The notes under the pieces: generated by a model
Told to the model about the DNA's origin: nothing
What the model saw: the letters and a program-made list of their open reading frames with translations, nothing else
Database searches by the model: none
Program-made: the position numbers and the translations under genes
Assembly (NCBI GenBank): GCA_017640685.1
Contig: JAEPQF010000011.1
Span: 1 to 43,896, forward strand
Length of the DNA stretch: 43,896 nt
Direction of reading: 5' to 3'
DNA from: Hyphomicrobiales bacterium
GTDB taxonomy: Bacteria; Pseudomonadota; Alphaproteobacteria; Rhizobiales; HXMU1428-3
In this document: in pieces, positions 39,514-43,896 of the stretch
How positions within the stretch are numbered: position 1 is the first letter of the stretch
Layout of the letters: each line of letters begins with the position of its first letter

Positions 39514-39747
39514 TTAAGATAAATCAGCTTTTTCTTTATTTAATGAGCCAGACTTGTCTGCATCACCACCTTGTTCAATTGAATGAACATTAGAGGCAGT
39601 GTCTTCATTCTCGTCTTTCAGACCTTTTTTAAAGCTTGTGATGCCTTTAGCAACATCGCCCATCAAATCTGAAATTTTACCACGGCCGAACAAAAGCACG
39701 ACAAGAAGCAAAACAATTAAAATCTGCCAAATACCTGGGTAACCCAT
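39514..39747 (-). CDS. tatA: Sec-independent protein translocase subunit TatA
   Basis: A 77-residue pore-forming subunit. [43 protein letters not shown] shows the short membrane helix, the FGRGKI hinge and the amphipathic helix of TatA. The tail is acidic and disordered. It is preceded by the orphan ABC ATPase gene rather than directly by scpB. Confidence 0.95.
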   Translation of the reverse strand: MGYPGIWQILIVLLLVVLLFGRGKISDLMGDVAKGITSFKKGLKDENEDTASNVHSIEQGGDADKSGSLNKEKADLS

Positions 39748-39882
39748 ACTTATTTTCTCCTAACGCTTTAGCGTATCACGCAACATGCGCATTTATTGTT
39801 CTTTATTCCAATATTGCAAAAACAAATGATTAGCGCAACCACTGCACCCTATATAAGGTTAAACTTAGCAAAGAAAAAGGTC

Positions 39883-41058
39883 TTAATCGTCTTTTGCCAA
39901 CACCAACGGTCTATCAGTATCAACAAAAACGTAAGCTTCATCACCAACATTTGGCGCTGAATTCTCCTTCAAACGTATTTTTAAAGGTAAATCAAGCTGT
40001 TCAACCGCCATTTCAAGCAGTGCAGACCCACCTAAGAACTTTCGATCAATAACACGCCCAAGCACCTGCCCTGCCCTGCCTGTGCCCTCTTTAGAAACAG
40101 CTAAACCAAGAAAACGGGCGCCAAAAACAGCCTCTTGCCCCTCTTTCAAATCATTTGCAGGAAAACGCCCAAAAACCGTATCAACTTCGTTATTTTTAAC
40201 CACACAAGGAATTTCATTCATTTCATCAAAAATTCGCGCCACAAAAAGAGAGCTTGGATTATTATATATCTCTTCGCTGGTATCAATCTGCACAATTTTC
40301 CCATCACGCATCACAGCAATCCGGTCCCCCATCCGCATTGCTTCTTCCGCTTGATGCGTAACAATAACTGAAGTCGCCCGCATTTCACGTAAAATAGCAA
40401 GCGTTTCCTCTCTAATTCGATCTCGCAAACGAGGGTCTAACCCAGAAAATGGCTCATCCATCAAAATAATGCTGGGTCTTGGGGCAATAGCACGAGCCAA
40501 CGCAACCCGTTGTTGCTGACCACCAGAAAGAATATGCGGATAATCTTCAGCATAACGGGCAAGACCAACCCGCTCAAGCGTCGCTAAAGCCACACGTTCA
40601 GCATCCTTACTGTCTAAATTTTTAAGACCAAACATCACATTTTTAATGATTGTTAAGTGCGGAAAAAGAGCGAAATCTTGAAACATCAAACCAACACCAC
40701 GTTTTTCAGGTGGTGTGAAGGTTTTAGGTCCAACGACCTCTTGATGGTTGAACAAAACACGTCCTGTATCAGGTCGTTCAATGCCAGCTGCTATTCGTAA
40801 AAGGGTTGTCTTTCCGCATCCAGAAGGCCCGAGCAAACAAACTGTTTCAGCTGGTTCAATATCAAGGCTAACACCCCGAAGCGCTTCATTACCATCAAAA
40901 GATCGCGCTAAATTTTCAAAAGTTAACCGAGCTGCAATGGTCGCAGCTGCCGACCCACGCCGTCCCCAACCTGGTGATGCTAAACTCAAAAATAAATCTT
41001 CCCTTAAATCACGAGGCAAAGAAGCTAATTCAAAGCCAAAAATTCCGTAACCAATCAC
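39883..41058 (-). CDS. ABC transporter ATP-binding protein, FbpC/PotA-like, no permease nearby
   Basis: A 391-residue ATPase. Walker A is LLGPSGCGKTTLL, the signature is LSGGQQQRVALARA, Walker B is IILMDEPFSGLD and the H-loop is VIVTHQAEEAM. A C-terminal TOBE-like domain (about 290-391) places it with importers of iron, spermidine/putrescine, molybdate or sulfate. The typical ABC start (ARLTFENLARSF) begins only at residue 43; the preceding 42 residues are unusual and include GWGRRGSAAAT. The GTG at 41058 has no good RBS, whereas an in-frame TTG at 40989 has AGGGAA upstream. No permease or binding-protein gene is adjacent. Confidence 0.82.
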   Translation of the reverse strand: MIGYGIFGFELASLPRDLREDLFLSLASPGWGRRGSAAATIAARLTFENLARSFDGNEALRGVSLDIEPAETVCLLGPSGCGKTTLLRIAAGIERPDTGRVLFNHQEVVGPKTFTPPEKRGVGLMFQDFALFPHLTIIKNVMFGLKNLDSKDAERVALATLERVGLARYAEDYPHILSGGQQQRVALARAIAPRPSIILMDEPFSGLDPRLRDRIREETLAILREMRATSVIVTHQAEEAMRMGDRIAVMRDGKIVQIDTSEEIYNNPSSLFVARIFDEMNEIPCVVKNNEVDTVFGRFPANDLKEGQEAVFGARFLGLAVSKEGTGRAGQVLGRVIDRKFLGGSALLEMAVEQLDLPLKIRLKENSAPNVGDEAYVFVDTDRPLVLAKDD

Positions 41059-41173
41059 TTATGACAAAAGAAACACCATCTGTATAGATGCAACTCAAGA
41101 AACTGGTTACTAGCAAAATTATAAAATTTGACCAAATCTAACTTTGCCTAGTGTCTTTTTATAGATAAAAAGC

Positions 41174-41839
41174 CTACTCTTCACCCTCATCTTCATCCTC
41201 TAATGACACTTCATCATCCATCAAAGTTTCAAGCTTTTGCGAAGAAGGCACTTCAAAAGAAGCTGGCACAGTCCCATCAAGCAGCCCAGCCCCTTTTAAC
41301 TCATTTAATCCAGGCAAATCATCAATTTTGCTTAATCCAAACTGATCAAGAAATAAATCTGTCGTGCCATAAGTGATAGGCCGCCCCGGCGCCCGCCGGC
41401 GCCCCCGCATCTTAATCCAGCCGGTTTCCAGTAAAACATCCAGCGTCCCACTAGATGTTTGCACACCGCGCACATCCTCAATCTCAGCCCTCGTGACTGG
41501 TTGATGGTAGGCAATTATCGCCAATGTTTCCTGAGCCACCCTTGAAAGTTTCTTTTTTACGATTTTATATTTGGTCAAAAATGGTGCTAAATCAGCAGCT
41601 GTTCGAAACGCCCATTTGCCATCAATTGAAACGAGATGGATCCCTCGATTAGAATACTGTGTCGCTAATTCCTCTAGCAATGCTAAAACTTCAACACCTT
41701 CATCCAGCTCTTCTCTTAAAGCTTGCTCACTCAACGGCTCTGGAGAGGCAAAAATCAATGCTTCTATAATACGCAAATCATCAAGCCGCTCTAGGTCTAA
41801 AGGCATCTCCAAAGCGGACTCTAGTCGCTCCTCACTCAT
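41174..41839 (-). CDS. scpB: Segregation and condensation protein B
   Basis: A 221-residue protein with two winged-helix domains. LRIIEALIFASPEPLSEQAL opens the first, and LSRVAQETLAIIAYHQPVTRAEIEDVRGV with GRRRAPGRPITYGTTDLFLDQFGL the second. ScpB dimers bind ScpA within the SMC complex to compact and segregate the chromosome. The start overlaps scpA by eight bases. The acidic tail (DDEVSLEDEDEGEE) is common. Confidence 0.94.
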   Translation of the reverse strand: MSEERLESALEMPLDLERLDDLRIIEALIFASPEPLSEQALREELDEGVEVLALLEELATQYSNRGIHLVSIDGKWAFRTAADLAPFLTKYKIVKKKLSRVAQETLAIIAYHQPVTRAEIEDVRGVQTSSGTLDVLLETGWIKMRGRRRAPGRPITYGTTDLFLDQFGLSKIDDLPGLNELKGAGLLDGTVPASFEVPSSQKLETLMDDEVSLEDEDEGEE

Positions 41840-42692
41840 CGGCTGTCTCCTTAGAACCAGTCACAGAATTCACATCGGAAGACTTCATATTGGAAGATTT
41901 CACATATAAAGGTTGAAACGGCCCAGATTGTTTAATCTCAATCACACCATCTCGCGCCATTTCCAATGTCGCCCCAAAGGTGCTGGCAACAGTTGTTTTT
42001 TGCGCGGTCTCAGCTCCCATAAAAGACGCAATCAATTCATTTATAGGTGCCCATTCAATTGACATACCAAGCAATGAGCTTAAACGGTCTCTCGCCTTTT
42101 TAATGGACCAAACCTGCCGTTTTTTCACTTTATATCCTTGAGCAGATTGTCGTTGCTGTAGCAAAGAGTAAGCCTTTAACAAATCAAACAACTCAGCTTT
42201 ATATTCAATCTTGGCAACCGTCTGCCGCCCCAAAGGAGAGCCTGCTGCAAAAAAATCTTCCCCTAATTGCGGTCGTGCCATCAATTCAGTGCCTTTAGCG
42301 CGCATAGCTTCCAAACGCTTCAAGCGAAAAGCAAGTTGCGCCGCTAATTGATCACCGCTTGGGCTTTCCGCCTCTTCATCTTCACTTGGTAAAATCAACT
42401 TAGATTTTAAAAACACCAACCAAGCCGCCATCACCAAATAATCAGCAGCAATTTCCAAACGATGTTTTTTCAAATCATTAATATAGTCAATATATTGTGT
42501 TGCCAAATCAGCAATAGAAATCTGAGAAATATCAAGTTTCTTCTCGCGCGCAAGGCCAAGCAACAAATCAAGCGGCCCTTCAAACCCATCCAGCTCCACA
42601 AGCAAGCGATCATCCTCAGTCATACCATCATTTTCAGATGATACCTCTTGGGTCCATTGATCATCAAACTGAGTTGGCAACTGGTTCGTCAA
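41832..42692 (-). CDS. scpA: Segregation and condensation protein A
   Basis: A 286-residue kleisin. The N-terminal domain LVELDGFEGPLDLLLGLAREKKLDISQISI contacts the SMC neck, and IAADYLVMAAWLVFLKSKLILP follows. The C-terminal winged helix ends with ATLEMARDGVIEIKQSGPFQPLYV. It bridges the two SMC heads with ScpB. It lies 55 bases after nagZ. Confidence 0.94.
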   Translation of the reverse strand: MTNQLPTQFDDQWTQEVSSENDGMTEDDRLLVELDGFEGPLDLLLGLAREKKLDISQISIADLATQYIDYINDLKKHRLEIAADYLVMAAWLVFLKSKLILPSEDEEAESPSGDQLAAQLAFRLKRLEAMRAKGTELMARPQLGEDFFAAGSPLGRQTVAKIEYKAELFDLLKAYSLLQQRQSAQGYKVKKRQVWSIKKARDRLSSLLGMSIEWAPINELIASFMGAETAQKTTVASTFGATLEMARDGVIEIKQSGPFQPLYVKSSNMKSSDVNSVTGSKETADE

Positions 42693-42747
42693 AGAAAAAT
42701 CCTTTTAATATTTTAATGTATAGAGCCCTCAAACTTACCTTAGGCAC

Positions 42748-43764
42748 TTAGGCACAAGCACACCAATCTTCAGCTAAAAATTCAAGCGCCATAGCTTCAT
42801 CAATCTGTTCTGGCTGCGCAACAAACTCAAATGAGGCCTTAAAACGCTCCAAACTCCGCCCTTCTAAATAAGGACTATTCGCTGCAACCTGTTCCATTTC
42901 AGCAAATTTGCCATTGCAATGCAAAGCGCCATCACAACCAGCAGCTAAAACCGCTTCAGTTCTCTCCCCGATGGTACCATCAAGCGCCTCCATAGAAACA
43001 TCATCACACATCAAAAATCCATCAAAGCCAATTTCATTGCGAATAATCTCTTCAATTGAGCGCTCTGAGGTACTTACAGGGCTTTTATCATCAATCGCTG
43101 AGTAAACAACATGTGCCGTCATAGCGACAGGCAGGCTATTTAATTGTTTAAATGGTTCAAAATCAATAGCACTTAATTCTTCATGAGACGCATCAATAAG
43201 TGGCAGGGCCAAATGACTATCCGCATTCGCCCGCCCATGCCCTGGAATGTGTTTTATCACCGGAAGCGAGCCCGCTGCAATATGCCCTTCCGCCTGAAAA
43301 CGCCCTAATTTTACAATGGTCTCAACATCAAGACCAAAACTACGATCTCCAATAATGTCATGAGCATCTAGTTGCGCTGCATCCAGACAAGGCGCGCAAT
43401 TCATGTTAATTCCAAGATCCAATAACCGTTTACCCATAAATTTACCAATTTGAAACGCGGCCAACTCTGCCTTTGTAGGATCTTTCTCAAAAAGCTCTGT
43501 ATAGCGCCGTGCAGCTGGAAGTTCAGGAAATAACGGCGGACGTAATCTTTGAACACGTCCCCCCTCTTGGTCTATCAAAACCCAAAAGTCATCAGCGCCA
43601 ACGGCCTCTCTTACATCACCTATAAGACGTTTAACTTGCGCCTCATTTTCAATATTGCGCGCAAATAAAATAAACCCAAGCGGACAAGTTGACGCAAAAA
43701 AATCTCTTTCATGCACTAGCAATGAAGGCCCTTCAACTCCTGTAATAAACGCAGCTCTCTTCAT
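42748..43764 (-). CDS. nagZ: Beta-N-acetylhexosaminidase, glycoside hydrolase family 3
   Basis: A 338-residue cytoplasmic enzyme that removes GlcNAc from recycled muropeptides. IDQEGGRVQRLRPP, VIKHIPGHGRANADSH (the His/Asp general acid loop) and MCDDVSMEAL (catalytic Asp nucleophile) are all present. The ATG at 43764 has GAGGG nine bases upstream; the ATG at 43773 abuts that RBS and is unlikely. By making anhydromuropeptide signals NagZ can influence beta-lactamase induction in some bacteria, which is of interest given the OXA gene here, though no AmpR-type regulator is seen. The remaining 130 bases to the window end hold no recognisable gene. Confidence 0.93.
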   Translation of the reverse strand: MKRAAFITGVEGPSLLVHERDFFASTCPLGFILFARNIENEAQVKRLIGDVREAVGADDFWVLIDQEGGRVQRLRPPLFPELPAARRYTELFEKDPTKAELAAFQIGKFMGKRLLDLGINMNCAPCLDAAQLDAHDIIGDRSFGLDVETIVKLGRFQAEGHIAAGSLPVIKHIPGHGRANADSHLALPLIDASHEELSAIDFEPFKQLNSLPVAMTAHVVYSAIDDKSPVSTSERSIEEIIRNEIGFDGFLMCDDVSMEALDGTIGERTEAVLAAGCDGALHCNGKFAEMEQVAANSPYLEGRSLERFKASFEFVAQPEQIDEAMALEFLAEDWCACA

Positions 43765-43896
43765 AAAACACATCCCTCAAAACTTAAGCAGTAAACTCAG
43801 CAACAACCATGTTCTTTAATCATGTCCCGATTGTTGAAGCTAACTTTAAAAACTCTATTCTCAATTACAAATCGTAAAAAAAGCCCCTTCATATAT

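Overview
The window looks like a chromosomal segment of a fairly AT-rich alphaproteobacterium, most likely Hyphomicrobiales or a near relative. This rests on gene order rather than on any single gene. The run nagZ-scpA-scpB-tatA-tatB-tatC-serS-surE-LytM lipoprotein-DUF815 ATPase-yajC-secD-secF is the usual alphaproteobacterial housekeeping cluster, and uvrC-pgsA-moaD-moaE, ybjN-proC and a petP/petR-like pair point the same way. No tRNA, rRNA, transposase, prophage or CRISPR array was recognised.

Layout. 1-3.1 kb: the end of a phosphoglycolate phosphatase, then a minus-strand putrescine-type operon (tusA, ornithine/lysine decarboxylase, agmatinase). 3.3-5.1 kb: two degenerate-looking proteins, a cytochrome c'-like secreted protein without a heme motif and a DUF1045 protein without its 2H catalytic motifs. 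5.3-9.5 kb: folB, uvrC, pgsA, moaD, moaE. 9.6-12.7 kb: accessory region with a Tat-exported multicopper oxidase, a 47-residue secreted peptide, a small membrane gene broken at a homopolymer, and an ABM monooxygenase-MarR-membrane protein operon behind a 38-bp palindrome. 12.7-16.6 kb: ilvE, then a petP/petR/histidine kinase signalling operon. 16.9-20.5 kb: proC, ybjN, a small membrane protein and trmFO. 20.5-29.9 kb (minus strand): DUF4153 membrane protein, SGNH hydrolase, a phytoene-synthase-like and an Mth938-like protein (homologues of complex I assembly factors), a class D beta-lactamase, and secF-secD-yajC. 30-35 kb: a 277-bp MITE-like element, DUF815 ATPase, a tandem thioredoxin-fold protein, small secreted and DUF2189 proteins, and an NlpD/DipM-like lipoprotein with a Q/N/Y/R-rich disordered segment and two CtrA-type sites upstream. 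35.6-43.8 kb: surE, serS, tatCBA, an orphan ABC ATPase, scpB, scpA, nagZ.

The strongest unexplained signal is a family of about 19 small hairpin repeats at six intergenic loci. Each has an outer stem, a TGAA/TAAA one-sided bulge, an inner stem, and a loop close to TAGTGG. The stems differ between copies but the changes compensate (outer GTGC/GCAC, GCGC/GCGC, CAC/GTG, GCGCC/GGCGC, CGTGGC/GCCACG, TTGC/GCAA; inner GATGC/GCATC, GTTGC/GCAAC, GGTTTC/GAAACC), which is the mark of selection on structure. All copies point the same way on the plus strand whatever the direction of the genes around them. One copy is nested inside another, three form a 39-bp tandem array, and two supply the ribosome-binding sites of moaD and moaE. 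This fits a REP-like element moved as single-stranded DNA, partly taken over as 5' leader sequence.
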